A stretch of 64,000 nt of DNA, taken from Smittia aterrima. Taxonomy: Eukaryota; Arthropoda; Insecta; Diptera; Chironomidae. The notes beneath the pieces are model-generated. The model searched no databases. It was not told the DNA's origin and saw only the letters and a program-made list of their open reading frames with translations. Positions 36,562-48,500 of the stretch are shown piece by piece; position 1 is the first letter of the stretch, and the number at the start of each line of letters is the position of its first letter. A program made the translations under genes and the position numbers. Location: positions 19,406,001 through 19,470,000 of the forward strand of contig CP093831.1 of the NCBI GenBank assembly GCA_033063855.1, given 5' to 3'.

Positions 36562-39468
36562 TTAGCAAAATTTCTTAAGCACGGTCTCAAATTTTTGCTC
36601 GCGTTCTTCATTCGTGTTGGTGAGATAGCTTTGAAGATCTATAAACTTTTTAAGTGATTCTGAATTCAGCTGGGCAATTTGATCTTTTGGTCGATTCAAT
36701 AAATTGTTGAGGCAGAACGTTGGAAGTGTTGGATCTTGGTAAGTAACGCAGTTTTTAAGAATTTCGTTGATGATCTTGACCGGAATAGTTCGTGTTTGAT
36801 TAAGTTTAATTAAATACGGCAAAAGTCTAATGAGATCTGGACCAGTTGATACGATCATTTCCAGAAGAATTTCTTGTCCGATTGGTGTATCGCTGTGATT
36901 GTTGATGACAAAAAGAATAGCTTTATAGAAAGGAAACTTTGCATGAACTACAAGAGCGTCGACGATGTTTTTATAAAACTTAATCATTCGAGGAGTCTTC
37001 TCGCAATCTTTAATCATCCAGGAAAGACGTGATTCAAAGTTTTCTTTTTTGATCATCAATTCAGCAAACAACGAAAAATATTCCTCAAACATTTTCGGAT
37101 AATTCGTTGTTACGTCATAAGCCTCAGTAATAATCTTGATTGACTCTTGTTCAAGAGTGGCGCGAACTGCAAATTCCGCTGGATATTTATGCAGTCTTTG
37201 GCAAGTTTTATCTGTACATGTGTTAGTTGTAAATTCTGGACACAACCCTCCGAAATGAGCTTTCAGAACTCTGTCGGTCTTCGTATCAACTGTTTTCACA
37301 GCGGCTTGCATAATCGTGTTAGTGTTTTTGTCGAATTCTGCTTTAGCATTTTCCTCAAGCAAACTATCTTTGATCATATTTGTAACTGCGATAGGTTTTT
37401 CTTTACGAATTGTTAACTTCAGTTCGTCTTGTTCGGATGAATACAGTGGAAGTGCTGGAATAACTTTTGGCTCCTTTGATGCTGCTGATTTTGGAAGCAC
37501 ATAGTCCTCATCATCAATATCATCCAAATCGCTATAAAAAGAAAAAAGAAAAAATTAAACATTGAATTAAAATCTTGCACAACTTACTCTTCGTCAGCGC
37601 AAAGCGAAAGAACTGCCTCGTCCTCATTGGCTGGACATTCGGAGGCTGAATCATGATCCGATTCGTCTCCATCATCATGACATCGCATATGTGATGAGTC
37701 AAGCTCATCTTCCTTTGAAATATTCTCAACCACTTTCTCTGCCTGATATGGTTGTTTCTGATTTTCATTTGCCGATTCCAAATCTTTTGAGTTCTCATTA
37801 ACGGAAGAACTATCAGAATCATTGTTAAGTTCCTGCTCACTCTCGGAAACTGGTGATTTAGATGAAGCTTGCGGAATGTCATCATCACTCTCTGAGCTGC
37901 TGTTAGATTCACGGTTAAACTTGCTTGGTGTACTCTCTTTGGGAATTTGCTCTACCTTTCGGTGTATGACTTTGATTGCGACGACTTCTTTTGCAAGTGC
38001 TGGTGGTGAGATCATTGATTGTGTTTCTTCAATCTTCTCAGAAACAATTTGATTTTTTTCTACCAGTAGCGATGGAGAACTAGTTAGTTTTGTTAACTTG
38101 GGAATAACGAAATTATTCGAGTATTTCTTTGATTCCTCCTTGTTCTTTTTCTCAGTTTCTTCCCATCCGTTGTTAATTGTAAAGATTCCTCCAAGCGCTT
38201 CTAGTCCAGATGGCTTAGGCTTCGAAACCGTTTTTTTGATTGGTTTATCGGTTTTAGGATTAAGCTGAGTAGAAAAAAATATTGTAATGTGTAAAGCTGT
38301 ACAAAAATAAAAAGCAAACCTTTGGTGGCTCAATAATGGGCGGTTTCTTGAACTCCTTGACTGGTTTCTTTTCAACTGGCTTTGCTGTCTTATCAAACCC
38401 ATCAGACTTCTTCTTTTTTGTATTTGTCTCGCTTGTTTCTGGATTAACGATTTTGGTTTTTTCCAATGATTCTGAGCTCTTCTTTTCTGTTTGGCTTGAT
38501 TCTTGTTCCATAAAACCATTCTGATGTTGCTTTAAATTAGATTCGGGTGCCTTCACCGAATCTGCCAAACAATTGTTCTTTGGCACACCATTTGGTAAAT
38601 TTTGTGTTTTCTTAGGCTTTACTGGAGCTTCGTCAGAGCTAGATGACGATGATGGTACAGTTACGGGAGTTTTCTTCTTCTTTCTTGCAACAGACCTTTT
38701 AATTTTGACAGGTTCATCATCATCACTGGACTCTGTACTTTCTTTTAAAGTCTCTCTCGAACGTTTCTCAGATTTCTTCTTCTCAGGAATTGATTCAGCT
38801 ACCGGAATATGAGTCTTTTGATCTGTTGTAGGCATTATTGACATTACGGCTGGAGAAATTATAGGAGTTGGCTGCGTCACATAGTAAAATGGACAGAGAT
38901 CATAATCAGGTTGATTTTGCAGAGATGTAGATGATTGGTGAGATTCCGATTCCGACACTTCTTCAAGCTTGATACGAGGATTGCTACCAATTCCTTTAAT
39001 TTTAATTTTAAGTTCTGGAAGACGTGAACTACCAGTGCTTGCAGTTGAAGTATTTGATAATTTGCGTTTACGAATATTTGTTGGAGTCTCCACTTTAACT
39101 TGTAGGGCAGCCTTCTCGATTTCTGTGAGATTGTACGAACCAGAGAATCTTGATCGTCTTCTTGATTCTATAGGCTGATCACCAATGAACTCTTTGGTTT
39201 CTTCTTCGAATGTTTTTTCCCTCCTAACCTTTCTTTTCTCTTGAGATCGTGTAAATGTCTCAAAAGTTAGCGTTGGCGGCATGTCTTCACGGTCAGGATA
39301 GTCTCTGTTGAATTCATCTTTTTGTAGCCGAATGAGATAATTTATGTTGAAGTTTGTTAGTTTGCTGATGATGTTTCTTGAATGTCTTTTAAATTCGGGA
39401 TCAAGAAAACATTCAACCCGTTCTTCGTTCATCCTTTCAATTCTTATTGAAAAGTTCTGGCTTGTCAT
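36562..39468 (-). CDS. Unrecognised nuclear protein with one CCCH zinc finger and a C-terminal helical domain
   Basis: Exons 39468-38320, 38264-37588 and 37531-36562 give 931 residues. Family not recognised. Residues 1-100 form a compact, charged start (FKRHSRNIISKLTNFNINYL, then a DREDMPPTLTFETF segment). Residues ~110-690 are low-complexity Ser/Glu/Lys with many short basic runs such as KRSVARKKKKTP that look like nuclear localisation signals, plus acidic stretches. Near residues 715-735 there is a CCCH finger, C-x7-C-x4-C-x3-H (CPEFTTNTC to CQRLH), of the RNA- or histone-RNA-binding type. The last ~190 residues are predicted by eye to be all-helical, with repeat-like Leu/Ile spacing that suggests an alpha-solenoid. 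It lies 167 bp upstream of the metallopeptidase start on the same strand. A role in chromatin or RNA metabolism is only inferred from composition. Confidence 0.87.
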
Positions 39469-39770
39469 CTTCGCAGTACTCAGATAAATGACCCATTTGT
39501 TAATAGTTTCTTACTTGTTTCAATGGCTTTCAACTCATGGAATGATAATTATTTTTAAAAAACGCGTTTCGAGCCTTCTCGAAATTTTGTTGCTGATAAA
39601 ATTCAAATAGAATGAAGAAGTAACCGTTAAATAATTTAGGTTTTTTTTATAAGTTTTTCGTTTTATTCGCTCAGTCTTTTGTTTATCAACAATCTGATTA
39701 CATTTCAATGCCCTAAAGCCTCAAGGGCTATTTATGTAAGAAAATAAATCAAAAAACGGTAAACAAGAAA

Positions 39771-42700
39771 TTAAGAATTGAATGAAATTTTCTGCTTGAG
39801 TTTTGGAGTGAAAATGCGGAAGTTGCTCTTAAGAGACTGTTGATGTGACTTATTGCAGATAGACTTCACTTGTTTATACCACATGCTGACAAGCTTGTAT
39901 TTTGTTTCATCGACAACGAAATTTTCACCAATTGCTTCATAGACATGGCGATCGAGTTGAGTTGGCTCAGAGCTGTTAAAAGAAATGTGTTACGAAATTT
40001 CTATTTTAATGTTTGTACAACTTACCCTTCAATAAACAAAACAAAGTCTTTTATGTCTTCAAAACTATCCATTGACTCTTCAAAGATTTCTTCAGTATCT
40101 GACGATGCTGGACTTGTTGGAGGTGTAAAGAATTCTTCATTTTCTGAATCACTACATGACAGAAACGAATCATCGTCATCGATTAATTCCGGTTGACGAG
40201 CATTCCACAAATCTTGCGGCAGATACATGTAATCTAACTTTTTTCTGACTTCTCGACGGTTCAGCTTTGAGCTAGTGGTATCCACTGCGAACGAACAATT
40301 GCACTCAACGATATCTGGACCATTCCAAGCGTCAATGCAGGCAGTTTCGGTGTTGACATTTTCAGGATCAAACACTTTGTGCTCTTTCTCAATGAAACTT
40401 GCAATGAATTTGCTCAAACATGCTGCGTGATTTTTCGCAGTATCACGATTAGAGTCAAAGTGATTCGATGACGTGTATTGAAAAGCGAGAGCGTAAACTT
40501 TACTTATGAGTGGCTTAGAGCCACGCTGATATTTCACATCGACATTGTTATTCTTCAAATACCAAACAAGCAAGTAGCTATAGCGAGCGTGAATCTTCTG
40601 GTAGTTAACTTTGTTAAATCGTAAATCTTTAATGTAGTTGTCGATAGAGTTGTTGAGTTTTTTAATCTCTTGGAACATCAGCTTTTCGTAAGAACTTTGA
40701 TCCTGGATTAATTCGCTTTCGAGAGCACTCGTAAGACGTTTTGAAAATGCTCGACAGCATTGTTCGATACAAATGAATGGATTGGCCAGCGGTAAGTTCT
40801 GCAAAGAGTTTCTTGGCACAGAAAAGCTGCTGAAGACGTTTTGACGCAGGAAGGAAGTCGAAGGCGAAGAAAGGCCACTTTTGTAGGCCACTTTGCTGGG
40901 CTTATTAGTCAGCTCATCATTTAGATCCATGCTATAGAGACCTGCGCAAATTGCATCAAGACCTAACGAGCTTCTCGGCTTTGGACTCTTTGGTACTTTT
41001 TCCATGAGCTTCAATTCCTTCAACTTTAAGTAATTTTCAAAGCTTGTCAATCCTTCAGGACTTCGAATGTCGATGAACTGCTCGAGGAAATCCCACCATT
41101 CACGCCATTGATAGTTCTGTTCATTTGCAAGTTCTCGTCCAATCTTTTCCAATCCCTTCTCAGGATCAGCAAGACGAATGTGTTTTTCTTTGAAGGAAGG
41201 CGAATTAAAGAGGTTGTCACTGTTGTAGATCGATCCACTTTCATCAAGATAATTCATCATTGCATTTGAGTTGGCAGAACGACCGTTGCAAAACAAACTG
41301 TCGTTACTATTCATGAACAACCCGCTGTTCTGATTGATGTGATTACTGTTCGAGTCATGCTTTTTACGAATCGGTGTGTCCATCAATGTCTCAGGATTAC
41401 GATATCCATTAAACAAATCTAACTGACTCTTCTTTTTTTCAGCATCGATCTTGTGTCTGTCTTCTAATAGATCTTCAAACACTTCCATAAACTCTTCTTC
41501 ATGCTCACCAAGAATTCCATTCGTAGTGACCTTGAGATTGCCATTTTTGTCTCCATTAAATGACGGTTCGTCATCAAAGTCACCGCTGCCAGAAAATAAC
41601 TTCTTTTTGTGTTTTGGCGTTGATGACAATAACTCGGTGAGCGACTTGGACATTCGGGAACTTTGATGACATGGTGACGACGTAAATAAGTTTTTAGGTG
41701 AGAACGATGTGTTGAGGTTTACTGTGGCTGGCGATGGAACGAGACGAGGAGGAGTCTTCCATCGCTTACGGAATGTTTTGGCTTGCTCCGAAGACATCGG
41801 ACCCACGTACGCTTTGATTTCGACAGCCGAATTCAATGGATCGCTATTCAGCTTCGGCATGTTAGCAGGAGTAAATGGTTCGCCGATTTGCGGTTGAACA
41901 GAACTATCAGCTGAACGTAAGACAGGTACGAAGTATCTTTCTCGAAGAAGCTCTTCAATTCTTTTCTTAACATCTGCGGGTGTGTCTGGAGCACGATCGC
42001 AAATAATCTGAAATTATAAATCTCAGAAGAAATTCTTAAAACGCGCTTTTTTACTTACATCTTCTGGGTATTTTCCTTCTGAATTTGGCTTCTTTTTGCA
42101 GAGCGGATATGAAATAAGGACTTCGATCACATCTACAGCACCAAGTTTTGCAGCAAAATGAAGTGGAGTATCATTGCGTGATTTGTCTGGAGTATTAAGA
42201 TATGATTCGAGAAGAAATTGGCTCATTTCGAAGACCATTGGATCATTTTTAAAGCCATGCAAGTGTTCAATGAATTCCGGTTGCTCAACTGTCTGTAGGA
42301 TCAATTTAGCCATTTTCGCGTGCTTGTTCATCGCAGCTACATGAAGTGCATTGTATCTTGGACCTTCTTTAAGTATCGATGGCGTATCTCCAGAGCTGAC
42401 TAAATATCGCGGATTCATATTGATTATCTCGTAAACTTTCTGTACATTGTTTTGTTCAATTTCTTTACGAAATTTCACCAAATCCTGACTCTTTGGCGCT
42501 GGGAAATTGCTTCGCTCAAGGCTTCGAATTGGAGGTTGATTTGGTGGCGGAGCTACAAAGACGATATTTATAAATAGATTTCAATTGCCAACCACTTTTG
42601 TGCGCAAGTGGTGAGAACATATGATAGTAAGAAAAGGAGAGGAAAGAAAGAAAAACAAAAACAAATGATCAAGCGACGACGACTAAAAATAAGAAAGTGC

Positions 42701-43136
42701 AAGAAAAAATTTGCGTATCGTGTGTGGATTTTTTGAGATCGTCACGGCCACGTATCGGGCGATATGCTCGAGACTCTTTTGAGTTTCTTGGTTGATTTCA
42801 ATACTTACAGCATAATACAGGATCAGGAATCGGTGTTACTACGTTGCTTCCACTCATTGCAAATTTCAAGGCCTCGTTATGGCTCTTGAATGATTTTAAA
42901 CGAGCATCTTTGTAGGTTTTGAAGACTTTGAGTGCGTTAACTTTATCCACAAACACTAAACTTTCGGCGTCTAAGGAAATAAGATTAAAAATTAAAATTT
43001 TGTTTTCTTTTTCCGACGAATTCAAAGCAACGGATTCCGACGATAAATTACATCAAATCGACTGACATTCACTTTGCTGATCAACTCTCTCACCTGGTGT
43101 ATCTGTTGATGGTACGAAGATAGCGAAGAAATCCAT
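39771..43136 (-). CDS. Ankle2: Ankle2 homologue (ankyrin repeat and LEM domain-containing protein 2)
   Basis: Five exons, 43136-43094, 42970-42809, 42552-42059, 42007-40026 and 39972-39771, join in phase to 960 residues. Residues ~20-50 (VDKVNALKVFKTYKDARLKSFKSHNEALKFA) look like the viroplasmin-like module found in ANKLE2. Ankyrin repeats cover ~110-230 (YNALHVAAMNKHAKMAKLIL; DTPLHFAAKLGAVDVIEVLI). The conserved AYVGPMSSEQAKTFRKRWK block follows, then the ANKLE2 signature WRECWWDFLEQF-like region (here WREWWDFLEQFIDIRSPEGL). In animals ANKLE2 organises PP2A and VRK1 activity on BAF for nuclear-envelope reassembly, and its loss causes small brains in flies and humans. I see no LEM fold and no obvious membrane segment in the N-terminus, unlike the human protein. 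The short 3' exon was found by phase and codes 67 codons. Confidence 0.93.
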
Positions 43137-45537
43137 TTTAAATTAAAAAAGAAATCGTGACGTTCATTCTATTCTCTTTGCAAAATTTTTCGAAATTTTT
43201 CGAAATTGCTGAAACCGTTAAAAAGTTTTTTTCATAAACAAAGGAAACATTATGCGATAATGTTCGAAACGAGAAACGAGGAAGCTCCAAGAAAGCAATT
43301 ATCTGTTAATAATGATTTAGATCGATAAAACGAATTAAAGTATTATTTTCTTGTCATTTATTTTCCTTCGAAAAAAAGAGTTAATTAAATTAAGACGATA
43401 CAAGGGTTTTCTTAACAAATGAAAAGTCACTTGAAACAAAGTTTAACTAAATCTGTTACAAAATTCACAAAAAAGTCTTAAATGAAAACTTGTTTTATTA
43501 TTTTTCTCGTGTAATATTTTCTTGATTCTAGAATGATCATCGACGGTCGGCACTGGTGAGCACGAACTGAGAGAAAATTGAGGCTCAGCAGTCGCCAGTC
43601 CGATCATTATTTTGTTTCATGCTTATCTTACAATTATAATATTTTCTTCATTTTTAGATTCAATTATTAGAATTTCTAAAACATGTTTCTGTAATTGTTA
43701 AATTTTCTAATGTTTCTTGTTGTTGCTGTTCTGTTAATTTTACGATAATATTTACAAAATTCTTCCTTAAATAGTTTTTTCATAGTTTTTTTCTGGTTTG
43801 TCCCCAAAACGAATTTTCCTTTGTCATGGAAAAATCGAAATCAAACTTTCGTGCTCGGATATTAAATTATATTTCATTCTGATTTTCAAAACTTTTCATG
43901 AATGGAAGTAATGACGGTGTGGGAAGCTAGTCAAGAAGAATTATCCAATCAGGTATTGATTTTATTGAGTTTCAATTTTTTGATTAATGACCAACTGTTG
44001 ATTGGGATTGTTCATAAATTACGAAGAGCTTTAGGGAGAGAGGGATGTTGTCTAAATTTCAATTGTTTCACTTCATAATTTTTGAACAGCTCCTAATTCA
44101 AATAAACTTTTGCATGTCAAATGAAGTCAAAGGAGGATAAATACTCCAAAATGTGAAATGATTTTTCGTATGAACGATGTTCACAAAATTTCAAAACTAT
44201 TTATAACCCTTTATATCATATATCAACGTTTAATGATTATACAATGTGATTTTACCATCATATAAGACTATCGGGATTATTTTGTCTTCTTATCAACAAC
44301 AGTTCATTGTGATTACTCCCAAATGAATTGACGCCGCTTTTTTTGCTGTGAAGTAAAAGTTATCAAATTCTTTGAATTTACATTTGTTTTCTTTCTTGTT
44401 TCATTAAATATTCTACGAACGTTCGAGCGTCTGATCAATCACAACCAGCATTCGAAGCGCTCTTTCGTTTTACACGATAAAAATACGGCAATGCTTAGTC
44501 TGGCTAATTCATTACTTGGGCGGGGAGGAGCAAGAAACTGATATCATCGTCGGCTTTCAATAAATGATGAAACAACTTGCTCAATGCTTTTCAGGATTTG
44601 AAGTCGATTTATTGATGACAAAAAACCAAGAGAATTAACTAAAGACCGATAGCTTTCATCGTCTTGATCAGTAAATTATAAAAATCAATTCTTAACATTA
44701 ATTTATTTCATTTATTCATGTAAAAAATTGTTGAGAACGACACGAAGCAACTACACATATTGACGAGTTGCCCTCGCGCGACAAAAAACTAAGCTAAAGA
44801 GAACAAAATTTGTGACTGCGAGATGACTTCAAGTCCGAAGAAAGATTTGATGAGTGATAAGTGCAAAAATCTCAGTTTGTTTGTTTGATTACAGCGCAAG
44901 AGTTAGTAAAGCTTTGAATAATCTCGAAGCTATAAATCGTTAAAGACAATCAATCAAACAAAATGAGACATTTGCTATGTCATCTCGCAAGTTCACTTCG
45001 GCCAATTTACTTGCTTACGGAGAAAAATCTATCTTTCTGAATTACACAACTTGTAAAACCTCTCAAAATCGATTGCGAGGAAAACTTTTTCTCATTGTTC
45101 TCCTCATTTCATCTAAGTTTTAATTAATATGTTTGTTTTCATCATAAAATTGCATAGAATTATCTCTTTCAAGTTACATAGCTTAGCGATTTGATGGACT
45201 GCTTTGTGTTGTGTGTGTGTTTGTTTCGTTATCGCTTATCAGTAAAATTACATTTGTATCGAACTCCATCAAAATTTTACTTCTGAATCTTCTATGAAAA
45301 ATATATCGTTAATTAATTATTGTTTTTACTCTTCTTTACTTCGTTTTCATGTTTAGTTGAATAAAGTAATCGAAGGTAATTTCTTTCTTTTGCTCGCCGC
45401 TAATTTGTGAAGTTCTCTCAAAAATTGGATGAATTCATGTATCGAAAAAGAAAATATGAAGAAAATGTTGTTTGCGAAAAAATTGAGGCGACGCTCATCT
45501 ATATCATTTAATTATTTCACGAATCTTCAGATGCGCC
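43137..45537. other. Intergenic 2.4 kb between Ankle2 and CkIalpha
   Basis: No coding exon seen. It should contain the CkIalpha 3' UTR (high end) and the Ankle2 promoter (low end). The one structured item is the hairpin at 43532-43608. The sequence is otherwise AT-rich, with a short GT run near 45208-45221. Confidence 0.6.
43532..43608. ncRNA. Candidate precursor-like hairpin (strand undetermined)
   Basis: A 77-nt inverted repeat. AATGATC (43532-43538) pairs with GATCATT (43602-43608). GAC (43542-44) pairs with GTC (43598-600), ACTG (43552-55) with CAGT (43589-92), and TGAGC (43557-61) with GCTCA (43583-87). That is 19 Watson-Crick pairs with one asymmetric internal loop, single mismatches and a ~21-nt terminal loop. 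It is GC-rich compared with its surroundings. Size and shape fit a pre-miRNA or a structured 3'-UTR element. I do not recognise either arm as a known insect microRNA, and no expression evidence exists here. Confidence 0.35.
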
Positions 45538-48500
45538 TTATTTCAAATCAGTTTCGCTCGGCTGTTTCTCCTTGTTGCGTCGATCACTCTCATCGTTACC
45601 GGCCGTTGCTCCTGAATGCGTGATTGCCATACCGCCGGGCTGTTGCAGTGAACGTTGCTTTAACATTGTCCAGTCAAACGTATAGTCGTATTGATGATTC
45701 AGTGTTCTGAATAGAATTCTAAAATTAAAAAAAAAGTTTCAAATTAATAAATGAGGACGAATATTTTCGACAAACTAAGAGTTAATACAATCTTTCAGAG
45801 GAGAAACTTAGTTTGCATTTCGAATAATACTAATTCAAGAATTGTACGAAGAATATGTCAACGCTCTGAGGTCTATAGTTAATAGTTCATTAACTTTGAA
45901 AACATGAAATTCTAGCAAAACAAGACCTAACATAACATGCAGGTACAAAATTTTGGAAAAGCTCGAAGCAACCTTAGTTTTGGACTATGCAGAAATGGCT
46001 TTAGGAACATTCAAAAAAAAAAACCCTAGAGGAATAGTTGGCAAGTAAAAAGTTTTTAAGCTTGCATGACTTTATTTCTCTAAAAAGCATTTTCGAAAAG
46101 GCCTTTTTCGAGACATTGAAGAGGAACGCAAGCTTTTTATAATCTTTAATTTCCTTGAGCCTTCCGTTTGCCTAACTTCAGAAAACATTTTGTTGCTCGG
46201 CCACGAGGCGCACGATCGATTTTTGTTGAAGGAAACTCGTTCGTTTATTGAATTCGGAACGAATTGAAGTACAATTGAGAAGTCAAGGTACGGCAATGAG
46301 AGAAAATATGAAAGACTTCTTACTAAGCTTCATCCTTTTTCAAAAAGTTTGAATTTTTTTCTTCGTTCATTGACGTACAGATGTGATAAAGAAGAATGTC
46401 TTGTTGCGCTTCATGGTTGTGTTCATACTACGCAGAACTTCGTAGATTTGGGACGTCAGAATTAAATTTCTTACGACGCAAATGGAGTCAAAAAAGAGAA
46501 AGAAAAGTCTGCCGTGCCACGTGAGTTCGTTGAGAGCGAAGAAAACAACATTTTCGTCTGGCATGGAGATATTTCATCAACTTTAAGTCGAACTTCAGCT
46601 TCAGTCGTCTATTTTTACAGTCAAAGGAGAGGAGAGAAACGACTCGAGAGTTATCATAAACAGCTCGAGAACCGCTCGACTATTTATAGTTCAAACACAC
46701 ACGGCAGAGGAAAACATGTCCATTTAGTCGCAATAACAACCGAACGGGTTCGTGGGAATTTGATAACGCAAATGTAATAATTGTAAAATGATCAGCACGA
46801 CGGGAAGCAAAGAATTCTTTTCATCGATTTCTAATTACGCACGCCACTTCGCACAGTTAAATGAGTTTTTTTCCGCTGCTTGTACTGATAAGACATAATT
46901 TTATCCTTGTGCCCAAAACAACCCAATACGCATATTCCGATTACATACAATGTCTTGCTACCCCAAATTTTTAACAGAAATTTATGGACACAGGCAATTT
47001 TGGAGCGAACAGAATTGAAATCTCTATAGAAGGCGATGTTGTGGGCTTAGCCGGTCATCTTTCACTTCAAACTACTAAAGCGGACGACATCACTCTTCCG
47101 GGATTGTCAAGTTCTTTTCTATGAAATTATTGCGAAGGACTTAATGAAATTTCCTACGCCATAAATTATTGAAAATCGACATTCGGTTGGCGTACAAATG
47201 GTCGAGCAGTTTACAAAAAGCTTCGTAATGGCTTCAGAAAGCTTGAGACAAGAAATGCTGTCTAAAGATAAGCCTTATTGATTCCTTTTGAGGAACATTA
47301 AACTAAATATTTAGTTGGTCTTATTTATTTCAACCGCTTAAATATTTCACGAAATATTTATGCTTCAAATGTCAGGGTTGCAAATAGAACTCGGTCAGCC
47401 GTTGAAAACACAGCGGGACTTGAATGAACATTGTTTCCTTAAAAATAAATGCTAGAATTCAGAAAACACAATTCAATGAGACTTCTGATTCCATCCAAGC
47501 AACCGGTTTAATTAATTAGCACACTCTTAATCATTTAATTACAAAGTAGTTCAATCAAAGGAATAAATTAGAAAGTCCTCGAACATTTCGATGCGTGACA
47601 ACGTCGTAGTCGTAACGTTATCGGATGAAAAACATTCCTCAGTTTTCAACACAATCTGACATTTGAAGACACCGACTGATTAATGTTGGCGCTCGAGACA
47701 CTTTGATTAAAACGCCTTTCCTGTTTCTAAACGAAACACAATTCATGAACTTTGAAGAAATCGCTGCAAACATCTGCTGCAAACAAGGCTTGTTGCATGA
47801 TTTCTTGCATTGTTCGAGTTTTTGTGAGAATCTTTTTGTTTAGACTGAAGAGTCGTTCAGTTATCGAGAGCACACGAGGCAATAATTGCATAAGACGAGC
47901 TTAACTGTTTGCAACAAACGTGCAATGCTTTAATTACCATCATCATGAGTGACGGCTACTTAAAGTGATTGATTCCATAGCCGAGCTGGGATGTGAAAAG
48001 CTTTTCAATGTCGCTCGATGCACTTTAAGCCGAACACGTTGCCTTTTTTCAACATGATGACGAAACTATTTGCAAAGACGTTGATTTCAAGTGAATATCA
48101 TATCTGAAGGGAAAAATAAATTCACGGCGACAGCTCGTGTCGTTTCCACAAGCTTTGCAAATTAATTCAGCTACGGGAAACGTTTTCCTGCAATCGATGC
48201 AGAAAAGAAATGTTTAAACAGCTCTCATAAAATGCTCAATTTAACAAGACACTTTCAGCTAATCGTTCTTCCTCGATGGAACAAATTCTGTGTCTTTTAA
48301 AAATATTAACGTCATTGAAAGATCGCGCAATATTGCTGAGACTGGTTATTGAACTGATAAGATGTGTTTAGGTCCAAACTTTAGGGCGAAGCAATCTTTG
48401 AATCTCAGCGCGTGGTGAAGGCTGTTATTTCCTTGATGACCCGAGAGAACTTGTAACGACTCCAGATGAAGTCTCGTCGCATTGTCAACCAAATGATTCG

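Noticed and set aside
43532..43608. Hairpin as a selenoprotein SECIS element
   Set aside because: ATGA and GA occur, but they sit in a Watson-Crick paired base, the distance to the apical loop is too long, and no Sec-UGA gene is adjacent.
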